Notes: generated by a model from the letters alone, not told the origin. Shown: positions 10,171 to 19,163, numbered from the stretch's first letter. The stretch: 59,567 nucleotides of DNA from an uncultured Candidatus Saccharibacteria bacterium (GCA_946527885.1 CAMMYO010000002.1:1-59567), one strand, 5' to 3'. Numbers and translations are program-made.

Positions 10171-10200
10171 AATACCCCACTTTGCAAGTGAGGTATTTTT
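10171..10200. terminator. Bidirectional terminator between the LCP gene and jag
   Basis: The stem AATACC(c)CACT / AGTG(a)GGTATT has a 5-nt loop. It is flanked by T-rich sequence on the right and A-rich sequence on the left, so it can serve both convergent units. Confidence 0.8.
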
Positions 10201-10207
10201 CTTTGCT

Positions 10208-10669
10208 CTACTCTGCCTTTTTGGCAATGTGGAGTCGGCGTTCGCGCCCTTCTCCAGTGCTAAAGGTTTCAATATCCGAGTAATCTTCGGCGAAGCGGTG
10301 AACGACGCGGCGATCAGCAGCATTCAGGTCGAGAACCTTCTCGTTGCCAGTGCGGCGAACCTCTTTAATCCAACGCTCGGCTTGATGCTCGATTTTATCT
10401 GCACGTTGGCGCTTGTAATCAGCAATATCAATATTCACACGAGTCGTTTCGGCGTTGCGAGCAACTAGAGTCATCATAACAATGTGCTGCAAAGCGCGAA
10501 GATTATTTGCATTCTTACCAATCAATAGTGAATTCATGCTGGTCGATGGAATTGAGAGTTGAATCACATCGTCTTCAATCGTCGAATATACCGCAACATT
10601 AATACCAAAGAACGACAACAAATCCTCCAAATACTTCGTAGCGAAGCGGATTGATTCATCTGTATTCAT
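10208..10669 (-). CDS. jag: Jag/KhpB RNA-binding protein (KH and R3H domains)
   Basis: 153 aa. A KH domain with the GKNANNLRALQHI loop (about residues 50-75) is followed by an R3H domain (NAADRRVVHRFAEDY, R-x3-H, about residues 113-130). The N-terminal Jag_N domain seen in many homologues is absent or very short, so this is a compact form. It lies directly after yidC as in most bacteria. Its ribosome-binding site (AAGGAGG) is formed by the last codons of yidC (KKRR-stop), so the two are probably translationally coupled. KhpB proteins bind RNA and affect cell-wall growth and division in Gram-positives. Confidence 0.92.
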   Translation of the reverse strand: MNTDESIRFATKYLEDLLSFFGINVAVYSTIEDDVIQLSIPSTSMNSLLIGKNANNLRALQHIVMMTLVARNAETTRVNIDIADYKRQRADKIEHQAERWIKEVRRTGNEKVLDLNAADRRVVHRFAEDYSDIETFSTGEGRERRLHIAKKAE

Positions 10670-10671
10670 AA

Positions 10672-11817
10672 TTACCTCCTTTTCTTTTTATCAGAAGCAG
10701 AAATACGGGTAATATGGAGGTTTTTATCCTCTTTTTTGTTTTTATTTGAGTTGCTATAATGCGATTTTTTAGCCTTAATCTTGGTAGTCTTCTCGGACGG
10801 CTCAACAATTTCAGCCTCTTTAGCCTCGACTTCTTTGAGCTCCTTAATGATTTTCTTGTCCGCAGCAACTTCGAGCTCAGTCAACTTGCGACTAAGGATG
10901 ACTTTCTGCAAGAAGGTAGTAATAAGGTTGTTTAGCAAGTAGTAGAAGACGATGGCGCCCGGCAAATTAAAGGTAATAAACAACATCATGAGCGGCATCA
11001 TGAAAGTCATCTGACCTTGAGCAACAGCATTAATTTCACTCTGATCAGTCTCTTTACCATCAGCAGCTTCCTTTAGCAAGTCGCGCATCGTGCGTTTCTT
11101 GCCGCTCTTGCGACTTGGGTCGTTTTGACGCGCAACAATAAACTGCGTAAAGGCAGACGCTAGTGCGAATATTGTGACAGAGATGGTGCTAAGGTTCGGC
11201 GTTGATAAGACCTGATTTGGACTAACAGACAAATCAATTACACCGAAGAGCGTTGGTTCGAAGGTATATTTTGCCTCTTCGCTATTCTCTTCGTAAGCTA
11301 CGAAATAGTCTTTTTGCTTTTGAATAAGATCATCAATGCGATTCATAGAGCGCACAAAAGAATACGCAGAGTGCTCTACATTATACTCAATCGTGGTCTC
11401 TTTCGCGTTAGCGCAACGAGTGCCAGCGATTGGTGCATTATACTCACTATTAACAGCGCATGGGCGCACAGATACATTAATTGCAGTAAACAAAGCGATA
11501 AAGATAGGAAGCTGAATAAAAGTAGTAGCAAGCGAACGGAAAGGCTTGATATTATTGCGCTTGTAAAGATCCATCATCTGGAGCGACTCCATCTGACGAT
11601 TACCGTTACAGCGCTTCTTGATCTCTGCTAGCTCTGGCTGAATCTTGCGCATTGCGCGAGTCTGATGGAGCTGGCGTTTCATGAGTGGCCACATGGCGCA
11701 CTTTACAACAATCGTAAAGATAATAATAGCGAGACCAAAATCACCAACAACACTATAAATAACAAAAAGGATATTCACGATCGGACGCACGATAAACATA
11801 TCCAGCAAATCAAACAT
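10672..11817 (-). CDS. yidC: YidC/Oxa1 membrane protein insertase
   Basis: 381 aa. The core has the usual five hydrophobic segments: an N-terminal TM, the cytoplasmic Lys/Arg-rich hairpin (KRQLHQTRAMRKIQPELAEI, about 45-75), and later segments with FITFNLPGAIVFYYL. The large first periplasmic domain of Gram-negative YidC is missing, as expected for a Gram-positive-type protein. There is an insertion of about 75 residues between TM2 and TM3, and a basic Lys-rich tail that could bind ribosomes. It inserts membrane proteins with or without SecYEG. It sits between rnpA and jag, the standard order at chromosomal origins. GGGAGAAGG precedes the ATG. Confidence 0.95.
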   Translation of the reverse strand: MFDLLDMFIVRPIVNILFVIYSVVGDFGLAIIIFTIVVKCAMWPLMKRQLHQTRAMRKIQPELAEIKKRCNGNRQMESLQMMDLYKRNNIKPFRSLATTFIQLPIFIALFTAINVSVRPCAVNSEYNAPIAGTRCANAKETTIEYNVEHSAYSFVRSMNRIDDLIQKQKDYFVAYEENSEEAKYTFEPTLFGVIDLSVSPNQVLSTPNLSTISVTIFALASAFTQFIVARQNDPSRKSGKKRTMRDLLKEAADGKETDQSEINAVAQGQMTFMMPLMMLFITFNLPGAIVFYYLLNNLITTFLQKVILSRKLTELEVAADKKIIKELKEVEAKEAEIVEPSEKTTKIKAKKSHYSNSNKNKKEDKNLHITRISASDKKKRR

Positions 11818-11851
11818 TTTATCCTTCTCCCTTAATTAACTGTGTATTATA

Positions 11852-12193
11852 TTACACTATCTCCGCCCCTTGAATCAAGCTACGAATCAGGTTTCGCAAC
11901 TCCATAAACTCCATGGTGGCAACTTCTTTTGAATAGATAACAAAAATGCAGTCGACCGGAGCAGTGATATGTGGATGCTCGAGACGAATTGCTTCGTAAA
12001 CACGACGGCGGATTCGATTGCGACCGACTGCGGATTTTAAGACTTTTTTGCTTACAACAACAGCGAAGCGTTGTTTTTTGCGCGAGTTTTCAGCAAAAAC
12101 TAGGGAGATTTTAGACCCCCGAATAGTTTTGCCGTTTTGGTATGTATAGCGCACACCTCCACGAGAATGAAAACGATATTTGCGCGATAGCAT
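11852..12193 (-). CDS. rnpA: Ribonuclease P protein component
   Basis: 113 aa, normal length. The RNR signature is intact (VGRNRIRRRVYEAIR, about residues 63-78), and FAVVVSKKVLKSA precedes it. The protein binds the catalytic RNase P RNA and helps it trim tRNA 5' leaders. It starts 11 nt after rpmH in the conserved rpmH-rnpA-yidC-jag order. The partner RNA gene was not recognised in this window. Confidence 0.96.
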   Translation of the reverse strand: MLSRKYRFHSRGGVRYTYQNGKTIRGSKISLVFAENSRKKQRFAVVVSKKVLKSAVGRNRIRRRVYEAIRLEHPHITAPVDCIFVIYSKEVATMEFMELRNLIRSLIQGAEIV

Positions 12194-12204
12194 TTAAAGG
12201 CCAA

Positions 12205-12342
12205 TTAAGCTGTCAAGCGTGCGCGACCTTTAATACGACGGCGAGCAAGAACCTTGCGACCGTTTACGCTAGAATTGCGCTTGCGGAAGCCATGCTCTAC
12301 TTTGCGTTGGCGCTTGTGTGGCTGAAAAGTTCGTTTTGGCAT
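12205..12342 (-). CDS. rpmH: Ribosomal protein bL34
   Basis: 45 aa, too short for the ORF track. The translation begins [14 protein letters not shown] and continues HGFRKR and GRKVLARRR, the invariant L34 pattern. It is a small, very basic protein of the large ribosomal subunit. It faces dnaA across the origin-type intergenic region and leads the rnpA-yidC-jag unit. Confidence 0.97.
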   Translation of the reverse strand: MPKRTFQPHKRQRKVEHGFRKRNSSVNGRKVLARRRIKGRARLTA

Positions 12343-12423
12343 GAGTATTTTCCTGACTTTCTAATTATTGTTTAATTGAGTTAATTGTGTCAATTATAGC
12401 GTTTTTTTGCACATTTTTCAAGG

Positions 12424-12537
12424 GTTTTTCCACATATGCTTTTCCCCGTTAGCTATATTTCTGTGGAAAACTCGTATCTGTTAACATAAAAAACTATTAG
12501 AAAATATAATTATTTTTGTGGAAAACTGTGGAAAAGT
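12424..12537. other. DnaA-box-like cluster upstream of dnaA (part of oriC)
   Basis: Four copies of TTTTCCACA/TGTGGAAAA, one mismatch from the TTATCCACA consensus, lie at 12426-12434 (+), 12462-12470, 12517-12525 and 12527-12535 (-). The last two start exactly 10 bp apart. The surrounding 228 bp between rpmH and dnaA is very AT-rich. They could act in replication initiation and in dnaA autoregulation. Confidence 0.7.
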
Positions 12538-12570
12538 CGTATAATTAGTTTCAAGAAGGAGGTTCAAGAG

Positions 12571-13998
12571 ATGTCAGACAAGTGGCCGGCTATCTTAAAT
12601 GCCGTAAAAGCCGAAGTTTCCGAAATGGCGTTCGAGTCATATTTTACGAACCTCAAGTATGTAAGCTGTGAAAACGATACGCTTACAATTTCTGCACCAA
12701 GCGTTTTTTTGCAGACGCAAATCGATAAAAAATATCGCGGGATTGTTATAGATGCTGCAAATAGCTGCGGTTTACCCTGCTCTGATCTAAATGTTATCGT
12801 TAAGAGTACCGAAAGCCAGAAGTCTACAGTTATAAAACGCGGCGCTTATGAAATTCGACCAGATAATGCACCGCAAACGATTTCGACTAGCTACACACCA
12901 CCGAGCACTGCGCCGAGAATGGCTCCGAGTGGCAATATTACAACCTACGCCGGCGTCAAACGCTTTACGACTACTGATAATGGCCTCAATAAAAAGTATC
13001 GCCTCGATAATTATATTGTCGGCAGCAATAATGATGTTGCCGTAAATGCCGCGCTTTCCGTGATCGAGAATCCCGGAACACGCTACAACCCACTGTTTAT
13101 ATATGGTGGTCCTGGTCTTGGAAAAACACATTTAATCCAGGCGATTGGTAATGAAATTCTCGAGCGCAACCCACAGATGAAGGTGCTCTATGTTACGATT
13201 GAACAGTTCTACCACGATTTCGTCGAGGCAATGCGCAAGAAGATTGAGGGCTTTACTGAGAAATATCGCAATGTTGATGTTTTGATCGTTGACGACTTTC
13301 AAGGTATTGTCGGTAAGGAAAAATCCCAAGACGAATTCTTTCATACTTTTAATGAGCTCGATCAGCACAATAAACAAGTAATCGTAAGTAGTGATAGGCG
13401 CGCCGATCAAATTGCAACCGTCGACGAACGTCTCGCCTCGCGCCTAATGCAAGGCATTCCGATCGATATTCAGATGCCGGACTTTGAGGTTCGCTGCGCA
13501 ATCATTAAGATGAAAGCCGATATCGCGCATCAAGATATTGATGATGCTTCGGTTGAATATATCGCTGGTCTTGGCTGTCGTAATATTCGCGAACTAGAAG
13601 GTGTTCTAAACCAAGTATTCTTGCGCGCAGATTTACGCAATAAAACAGTAGCTGAAGTCATTAAAGAAGATTTCGCCGATACAACTCAGCTTGCGCCGGC
13701 GCAACGACAGGCTTCTATTCAGCCAAAGAAACTGGTAGAAAAAGTCGCGAAGTACTACGGTTTGACTAGCGATGACCTGTTCGGCACATGCCGCGTTAAA
13801 AATATCAATACCGCGCGACAGATTAGCTGGTATTTGATGAGCGAAGAGTTGAAGATGAGTACGGTTAAGATCGGTTCGGAATTTAGCAAGGATCATACAA
13901 CGATTATGAGTGGCCTAAAGAAGATACGTGGCTCCATAAAGACGGATTTTAGTCTACGTGAGCAAATTTCAGAGCTTCGGGAGCAGTTATATGCCTGA
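12571..13998 (+). CDS. dnaA: Chromosomal replication initiator DnaA
   Basis: 475 aa. Domain I is at residues 1-80 and a variable linker at 80-140. The AAA+ domain has Walker A GGPGLGKT (179-186), Walker B VLIVDDFQ and the sensor/arginine region DERLASRLMQGIPI. The C-terminal helix-turn-helix carries the DnaA signature (DHTTIMSGLKKI). DnaA binds 9-mer boxes and melts the origin. The start is supported by AAGGAGG 8 nt before the ATG. It is followed by a 325-bp non-coding region rich in DnaA-box-like repeats and then dnaN. Confidence 0.98.
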   Translation: MSDKWPAILNAVKAEVSEMAFESYFTNLKYVSCENDTLTISAPSVFLQTQIDKKYRGIVIDAANSCGLPCSDLNVIVKSTESQKSTVIKRGAYEIRPDNAPQTISTSYTPPSTAPRMAPSGNITTYAGVKRFTTTDNGLNKKYRLDNYIVGSNNDVAVNAALSVIENPGTRYNPLFIYGGPGLGKTHLIQAIGNEILERNPQMKVLYVTIEQFYHDFVEAMRKKIEGFTEKYRNVDVLIVDDFQGIVGKEKSQDEFFHTFNELDQHNKQVIVSSDRRADQIATVDERLASRLMQGIPIDIQMPDFEVRCAIIKMKADIAHQDIDDASVEYIAGLGCRNIRELEGVLNQVFLRADLRNKTVAEVIKEDFADTTQLAPAQRQASIQPKKLVEKVAKYYGLTSDDLFGTCRVKNINTARQISWYLMSEELKMSTVKIGSEFSKDHTTIMSGLKKIRGSIKTDFSLREQISELREQLYA

Positions 13999-14002
13999 AA
14001 GC

Positions 14003-14244
14003 TGTGGAAAACTATCCATTTTATGTGGAAAAGTTGTGCAAAAGTGCGTAGAAAAGTCCGTGCAAAAAGCGTGCAAAAAAGTTGTGCAAAAGTTGAAACT
14101 GTGGAATAAAAATTCGACTTTCGCACAAATGAACGAGAAATCCACTAACTGTGAAAAACTTTTACCACGAATTATTAACAAGATTCTCACAATTAAAGAA
14201 GCGGTTTTGCATCTGTTAAGGGAGAGTTTTCCACTTTTTCCACA
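14003..14244. repeat. Phased TGTGnAAAA repeat array in the dnaA-dnaN intergenic region
   Basis: Degenerate copies of TGTGGAAAA / TGTGCAAAA / CGTGCAAAA start at 14003, 14024, 14035, 14047, 14059, 14070, 14083 and 14100, then more loosely, with an opposite-strand TTTTCCACA at 14236-14244. Steps of 11-13 bp put successive copies on nearly the same face of the helix. The track ORF 13958-14296 over this array is a by-product of the repeats. Confidence 0.75.
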
Positions 14245-14282
14245 TAGAACTACTATTACTACTACTGCTTTTATATATAAAG
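14236..14282 (+). other. Putative origin unwinding element (DnaA box, DnaA-trio, AT-rich)
   Basis: TTTTCCACA (14236-14244) is followed after 5 nt by a run of CTA/TTA/CTG triplets (CTACTATTACTACTACTG, 14250-14267) and then the AT-rich TTTTATATATAAAGG. This order is that of the Bacillus basal unwinding system, which also lies between dnaA and dnaN. DnaA would load from the box onto single-stranded trio sequence and open the duplex. Confidence 0.75.
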
Positions 14283-14323
14283 GAAATGACTTTTAATAAT
14301 ATTAAACGAAAGGAAGGATGCTA

Positions 14324-15427
14324 ATGGAAGTTGAGATATTACAGGACAAGTTGGCGAAGGCATTAAATGCGGTAAGTCGCGTAGCAGCAAGCACGAAGGC
14401 TGGACTTCCGATTTTGGTGAATGTTCTTTTAAGAGCAGACGACAATCAACTCACTTTAACAGCGACCAATATGGAATTGGCGACAGTTGAGCATGTAGAT
14501 GCAAAAGTTGCGAAGACTGGAACCATTACAGTACCAGCGAAGCTATTAGCGGAATTTGTTTCGAATCTTCCGAAGGAGCCGGTGACAATTAAAACCACTG
14601 GCGACAAGATGACGATTTCGGCCGGCAAATACAAATCCACGATTAATGGTATTTTGGCGGATGATTTCCCGGAGTTACCGAAGATAGATGTGGAAAAAGC
14701 GGTCGGTTTCAAGATTAATGTGGATATCTTTAAAGAGGCGCTCAATGAGGTGATTATTGCTGCTAGTAACGACACGACGCGCCCTGCTCTGACTGGTGTG
14801 TATTTTAATACTTTTGAACAGGCGCTTTATATTGCGGCGACTGACGGATATCGCTTGGCGGACAAGAGATTTGTCGAAGATGTGCAGAGCGAAATAAAGG
14901 CGATTGTGCCAGCTTCGACTTTGCAGGAAGTTCTGCGTTTGGTTTCGGATTCGGCGCAAGAAGTTGAGGTGCAGATCAGTGATTCGCTGATTTGCTTCAA
15001 GATGGGTGACGTGGAAGTAACTTCGAAATTAATTGACGCAAGTTTTCCGGATTATCGCCTGCTAATTCCGAAAAATACGGTTCTGAATTTGGAGCTAGAT
15101 AAGGCGGAATTGCAACGCATGACGAAGGTGGCGGCGTTATTTGCACGCGCGAGCGGTGGATCGATTGTTTGCGAGGCGCTGGCTGATAGTAATACTTTCA
15201 GTGTTAGCGCGGTAGCGAGTGAGCTTGGCGAAAATACAGCTACGATGGAGGTAGAGGTTTCCGAAGATGAAAAAGTGGCGTTGAATTCGCGCTATCTATT
15301 GGATGCTTTGGGGGCAGCAAAAGATAACAAGATTCTATTCGGGATTTCGAGCAAGCTTGAACCGGTCGTGATTAGAAATGCACAGACTAACGACTATACG
15401 CATATAATTATGCCTTTGAAGAGCTAA
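14324..15427 (+). CDS. dnaN: DNA polymerase III beta subunit (sliding clamp)
   Basis: 367 aa when started at ATG 14324 (MEVEILQDKL). The AGGAAGG box ends 6 nt before this ATG, whereas it touches the track's ATG at 14318, so the downstream start is preferred. Three clamp domains of about 120 residues are visible; the last ends in the usual hydrophobic strand (YTHIIMPLKS). Dimers encircle DNA and tether the replicase. The stop overlaps the recF start by 1 nt (TAATG), which suggests translational coupling. Confidence 0.97.
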   Translation: MEVEILQDKLAKALNAVSRVAASTKAGLPILVNVLLRADDNQLTLTATNMELATVEHVDAKVAKTGTITVPAKLLAEFVSNLPKEPVTIKTTGDKMTISAGKYKSTINGILADDFPELPKIDVEKAVGFKINVDIFKEALNEVIIAASNDTTRPALTGVYFNTFEQALYIAATDGYRLADKRFVEDVQSEIKAIVPASTLQEVLRLVSDSAQEVEVQISDSLICFKMGDVEVTSKLIDASFPDYRLLIPKNTVLNLELDKAELQRMTKVAALFARASGGSIVCEALADSNTFSVSAVASELGENTATMEVEVSEDEKVALNSRYLLDALGAAKDNKILFGISSKLEPVVIRNAQTNDYTHIIMPLKS

Positions 15428-16446
15428 TGAATATTGTTGAGCGGGTAGATTTGCGAAATTTTCGTTGTCACGATGAGTTTTTACTGGATTGTCCACAGGC
15501 GACAACCTTAATCGTTGGCGAAAACGGGAGTGGAAAAACCTCGGTTTTGGAGGCGATTTATTTAGCGTTGCGTGGAAAATCCTTTAAAGGGGTGGATCGG
15601 GAGATTTTGCGGCGCGGTGCGGAGTTTTATCGGGCGGAAATTAGTTTGGCGGATTCGAAAAAAGTAATTATTCGCTATGACGGATCAAAAAAGAGTTTTG
15701 AAATTGATGGGAAGAAAAGTTTACGCTTGCCGAAGCGCGAGCGCTATCCGGTGGTTTTATTTGAGCCGGACGATTTGTACTTAGTCGGTTCTTCTCCGTC
15801 GCGTCGCAGGGATTATTTTGATGAGTTGTTTCAGCAGATTAGTGATTTGTATGGCGCGGCGCTTGCGAAGTATAAAAAGGCGCTCAAGCAAAGAAATGAT
15901 CTTTTAAAGGAAGAAACGGTTTCGGCGGACGATTTGTTTTCTTGGAATGTGATGTGCGCGCATTATGGTGCAGAAGTTTTGCACAGGCGTGTGGAAAACT
16001 TGGCAAAGATTAATGAGTTGTTGACGGAAAATTATCGGAGTATAGCGAAAAACGAGGATACTTGCGCCCTGCACTACCTCGGCGAAGAAGTGGACGAAAA
16101 TACATATATGCAGATTTTGGAGCGCAATTTTGAGCGGGATGTTTATTTGGGGCACTCGAGTTTTGGGCCGCATCGTGACGATTATGAGTTTGTATTTAAT
16201 GATAAGAAGGCTGATGGTTCGGCATCGCGCGGTGAAATAAGAAGTATGATTTTGGCGCTAAAATTTATCGAGGCGCGAATTTTAGAAAAGGAGGTTGGTA
16301 AGCGACCGGTGGTTTTGTTGGATGATATCTTTTCTGAATTGGATGAGTCGAGGCAGCGTCATTTGGTAGATAATTTTAAGGATTATCAGATGATAATTAC
16401 AAGTACGGCGGCGCCGGATATGATGGCGGTAAATAAAGAGCTGTAA
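15427..16446 (+). CDS. recF: RecF recombination/replication repair protein
   Basis: 339 aa, somewhat shorter than the usual 360-370. Walker A GENGSGKT is at 31-38. The ABC-type signature region and Walker B (PVVLLDDIFSELDESR) are near the C-terminus, with GPHRDDYEF before them. RecF is an SMC-like ATPase that loads RecA at gaps. It is the last gene of the dnaA-dnaN-recF row. gyrB, which often follows, is not here; a bidirectional terminator closes the unit. Confidence 0.95.
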   Translation: MNIVERVDLRNFRCHDEFLLDCPQATTLIVGENGSGKTSVLEAIYLALRGKSFKGVDREILRRGAEFYRAEISLADSKKVIIRYDGSKKSFEIDGKKSLRLPKRERYPVVLFEPDDLYLVGSSPSRRRDYFDELFQQISDLYGAALAKYKKALKQRNDLLKEETVSADDLFSWNVMCAHYGAEVLHRRVENLAKINELLTENYRSIAKNEDTCALHYLGEEVDENTYMQILERNFERDVYLGHSSFGPHRDDYEFVFNDKKADGSASRGEIRSMILALKFIEARILEKEVGKRPVVLLDDIFSELDESRQRHLVDNFKDYQMIITSTAAPDMMAVNKEL

Positions 16447-16472
16447 AAATAGCCGCGGGGGCGGCTATTTTT
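16445..16472. terminator. Bidirectional terminator between recF and the T4SS operon
   Basis: AAAAATAGCCGC / GCGGCTATTTTT with a GGGG loop, perfectly symmetric, placed between convergent stop codons. Confidence 0.9.
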
Positions 16473-17388
16473 GATTGGCGGATTTAAGAATTTCGAGCGG
16501 AGTATCTGGATTGTTCTTGGTCGTTAGAAGCGGTTGTGGTTGGCCGGTAACTTTCCAGCCGTCATTGCTCTTTTTGAGTAGGATGCGATAATGCTCGATT
16601 TCTTGATTGTAAAGATTGCGGCTGGATAGTTTTACGAGCGCATAATCATCATCTAGTTCTTCGGCTGACGAGAAACTAAAGCGCGAATCAGCTTCGACTA
16701 GTTCCATGGCGGCTTTGCGCGCGTCGCTTTCCGTGCTTGTGGAAAAGTCTGTGGAAAAGTCGGTGTCGCGGAAATTGATCTGCAGTGTTTCTACTTCTAC
16801 GCCGTCAAAATTTTGGAGGCGAAACGCGGCAATGTCTAGGTATTCTGGGTCGTTGGCGAAGAGTGTGATGATCGGTTCAGATTCTGGGGTTTCGCGGGTA
16901 TAAGTAATGGAATACATGGCATTGTTGATAGGGAGGAAAGCGACGACTGGATATTGCTTTTGAAATTTTTCGCCCTGCTCGTTTAAGACGCGACCAACGA
17001 AACCTTCGACAGTGGTAAACTGGATTTTGTGCTTGTTTATGTAATCTTCGCCCTGCTCATCCGATGCGGCTAGGACACCCATGATATAGTTGTTGTCTTC
17101 GGAAATCGTAATGTCTTCTTCGTAGTCCGTGAAATGATTGGATGATACTTTAAGATGGTATTTGCCTGGAAGTAGATAGGCGGTAGAATTGTTGCGAATC
17201 TTAGCGTCGTTTAGTGTGATAGTGGCATTATATGGTGCAAATTTAACTTGGGTGGCGATTTTGCCGTTTCTGGAAATTACTGTGACGATTGAGTAGATGA
17301 TAGCGATGGCGATAAAAGCGATAATTGCGATTAACGCAACGAATTGACCGCGGGTGATTTTTGGTTTTTTGTGTGAGGTGGTTGCCAC
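16465..17388 (-). CDS. Membrane-anchored PEGA-like domain protein, last gene of the T4SS operon
   Basis: 307 aa. One N-terminal TM helix (about 15-38) leaves the rest outside the cytoplasm. Residues about 50-105 look like a PEGA-type beta domain (NATITLNDAKI, LLPGKYHLKV). The remainder is mixed alpha/beta without a recognised motif. It starts 2 nt after the wall-hydrolase gene, in the same direction as the whole VirB-like unit, so it is probably the last operon member. PEGA domains occur in surface proteins and sensors; the role here is unknown. Confidence 0.75.
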   Translation of the reverse strand: MATTSHKKPKITRGQFVALIAIIAFIAIAIIYSIVTVISRNGKIATQVKFAPYNATITLNDAKIRNNSTAYLLPGKYHLKVSSNHFTDYEEDITISEDNNYIMGVLAASDEQGEDYINKHKIQFTTVEGFVGRVLNEQGEKFQKQYPVVAFLPINNAMYSITYTRETPESEPIITLFANDPEYLDIAAFRLQNFDGVEVETLQINFRDTDFSTDFSTSTESDARKAAMELVEADSRFSFSSAEELDDDYALVKLSSRNLYNQEIEHYRILLKKSNDGWKVTGQPQPLLTTKNNPDTPLEILKSANQK

Positions 17389-17390
17389 GA

Positions 17391-19163
17391 TTAATCTCCT
17401 GAAATTCTTGTATTGATGCGTGCAGCTGCGCCCTGACCGTTCGTGTAGCTAGGGTTGCGATACCAGCGAACTGTGGAGCCGTTGCCATAGTCGGTAGCTT
17501 CGCGTCCGGCCATTGGGGCGCGTTCACCGTAAGACGCGGAGGCGATTTGCGAATTGAAGCCAGGAATTTCGCCAACATAAATGAAAGTGTGGCCATGCGA
17601 GAAGGCGACGTCGCCGGCCTGTAGGATGCTTGGGTCGACCGGTGTGTTTGGGTCCGAGTTTAGCAAGACCCAGCCATGCTGCTGCACCCATGGCTCTTGA
17701 GCGGAGGTATTACCTGGGCCTGGCGCGGTTTTGTTATAGTCTGGCTCGAGGCCGGAGTTTTGAACAAGAATCGTGACGAAGCCGCCACAGTCGACGCCTT
17801 CGAAGCCGCCAACATAACGCCCTTCGGCGACGGATTTATTAACGGCGTCAATATATTCTGGGCGACGCTCGGTAAAACCGGACGGATGATAGTCTGGCCA
17901 AGCGTAAGAAAGGACTAAATCTTGGAAGTCGCTGCTGACAGTACAGCCAAAGTTGCTAGCATTAGAATTGACTGCATCGAAAATGGTTTGCGCGAACAAG
18001 TCGGCGCCGGTACTAGTTGGGTGAACGAGATCACTGTAGAGATATTGGGTCGGATCATTCTTGATAGCTTCGTACCAGTCGGCAACAACAACGTTTGAAT
18101 ATTGCTTGGCGGCGTTTTTGAGAAGCTCATTGTTGCTCTCTGGGTAACCGTCGGTGGCGGTGCCGTTGTAGTTGGTAACAAATACAATAAGGCGATTGCT
18201 GCCGAGAATTGAGAGCGCGTTGTCGATGTCAGATTGAGAAAGGCGATCATTGTTAGTGCCGAGTGCGAAAACGACAACGTCTTTTAACTGCATGGATTGG
18301 GCGACTTGCAGACCTTCTGCCCAAGGGCGGCTAACGCGGGCGTCGATATCACTATCTGAAATACCTGAGAAAACGTTTTTGAGCGAAGAACTTGAGCCGA
18401 CAGTAATGGAGTCGCCGATAATGGTAACATTTCCGCCGTCGTTACTGGTTGATGCGGTACCAACGATACCGTTGCCAGAAAACTCGTCAAACCATTTGCG
18501 CGCAGCGGCAACACGCTTGGCGGTCGCCTGATACATGCGGCCTTTATACGGGGCGTAATATTGAATTGGTGTGTCGCCGTTAATAGCGCGTTCGTAATGA
18601 ACGAGGAAGATTTCGGCGGCTTCTTCTGGAGTTTGAGCGTTTTTGAGCTCGGTTTGCCACATGGTGTCATTTGGGTCAAAGGTGTAATCCATGATAATGC
18701 GAACGAGCGCGTCGAGCGCGTCTGGCGGAATATTATTCACTGAGCCGGCCGGCCAGTAGGCTGTACTGAGATATTCGCCATAACCTTCGGCGGTGATTTG
18801 AGCCCACATTGCGTCGCGCTGTGCGGTATGCATGAGCTGGAAAAGACCCCAATAATCATTAGCGCCGCGGCGAGTCGGTTCGAGACCGGATTCGATTTCG
18901 GCGTTACCGAGAATACCGGCCGCTTGGGCATCGTTGTAGCCTTTTTGAATCATATAGTTCCAGATTTTTTCAGCAACGGTATCGCCAGGAAGCATGGTCG
19001 CTCCGCCGCCGCAGGCATCAAGAATGCCGTCTGGGTTGTAATAATAGATACCGTTTTGATCGAAAAAGTCTAGCACGCTTTCGTCTGGAACAATAGCAAA
19101 AGTAGGCTGAATGACTAATAGCGCCGATAGGAAAGAGATGATGATATTGCGGAGAGTTTTCAT
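17391..19163 (-). CDS. Three-domain secreted cell-wall hydrolase (lysozyme-like + SGNH + NlpC/CHAP-like)
   Basis: 590 aa with a signal peptide (about 1-23). Residues about 60-190 resemble a phage-tail-type lysozyme domain (AAGILGNAEIESGL with a plausible catalytic Glu, WGLFQLM). Residues about 245-395 form an SGNH esterase-like domain with GDSITVGSS, ALGTNND and the DLVHP catalytic Asp-His. Residues about 420-560 are an NlpC/P60- or CHAP-like peptidase with Cys in GVDCGGFV and His in SHGHTFIYVG. Enzymes of this kind cut glycan strands, O-acetyl esters and peptide stems. Its position in the T4SS operon matches the VirB1-type lytic enzyme that opens the wall for secretion. Confidence 0.85.
   Translation of the reverse strand: MKTLRNIIISFLSALLVIQPTFAIVPDESVLDFFDQNGIYYYNPDGILDACGGGATMLPGDTVAEKIWNYMIQKGYNDAQAAGILGNAEIESGLEPTRRGANDYWGLFQLMHTAQRDAMWAQITAEGYGEYLSTAYWPAGSVNNIPPDALDALVRIIMDYTFDPNDTMWQTELKNAQTPEEAAEIFLVHYERAINGDTPIQYYAPYKGRMYQATAKRVAAARKWFDEFSGNGIVGTASTSNDGGNVTIIGDSITVGSSSSLKNVFSGISDSDIDARVSRPWAEGLQVAQSMQLKDVVVFALGTNNDRLSQSDIDNALSILGSNRLIVFVTNYNGTATDGYPESNNELLKNAAKQYSNVVVADWYEAIKNDPTQYLYSDLVHPTSTGADLFAQTIFDAVNSNASNFGCTVSSDFQDLVLSYAWPDYHPSGFTERRPEYIDAVNKSVAEGRYVGGFEGVDCGGFVTILVQNSGLEPDYNKTAPGPGNTSAQEPWVQQHGWVLLNSDPNTPVDPSILQAGDVAFSHGHTFIYVGEIPGFNSQIASASYGERAPMAGREATDYGNGSTVRWYRNPSYTNGQGAAARINTRISGD

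Noticed and set aside
13958-14296. 112-aa ORF between dnaA and dnaN
   Set aside because: Its Lys/Val/Cys-rich translation is a by-product of the TGTGnAAAA repeats in the origin.
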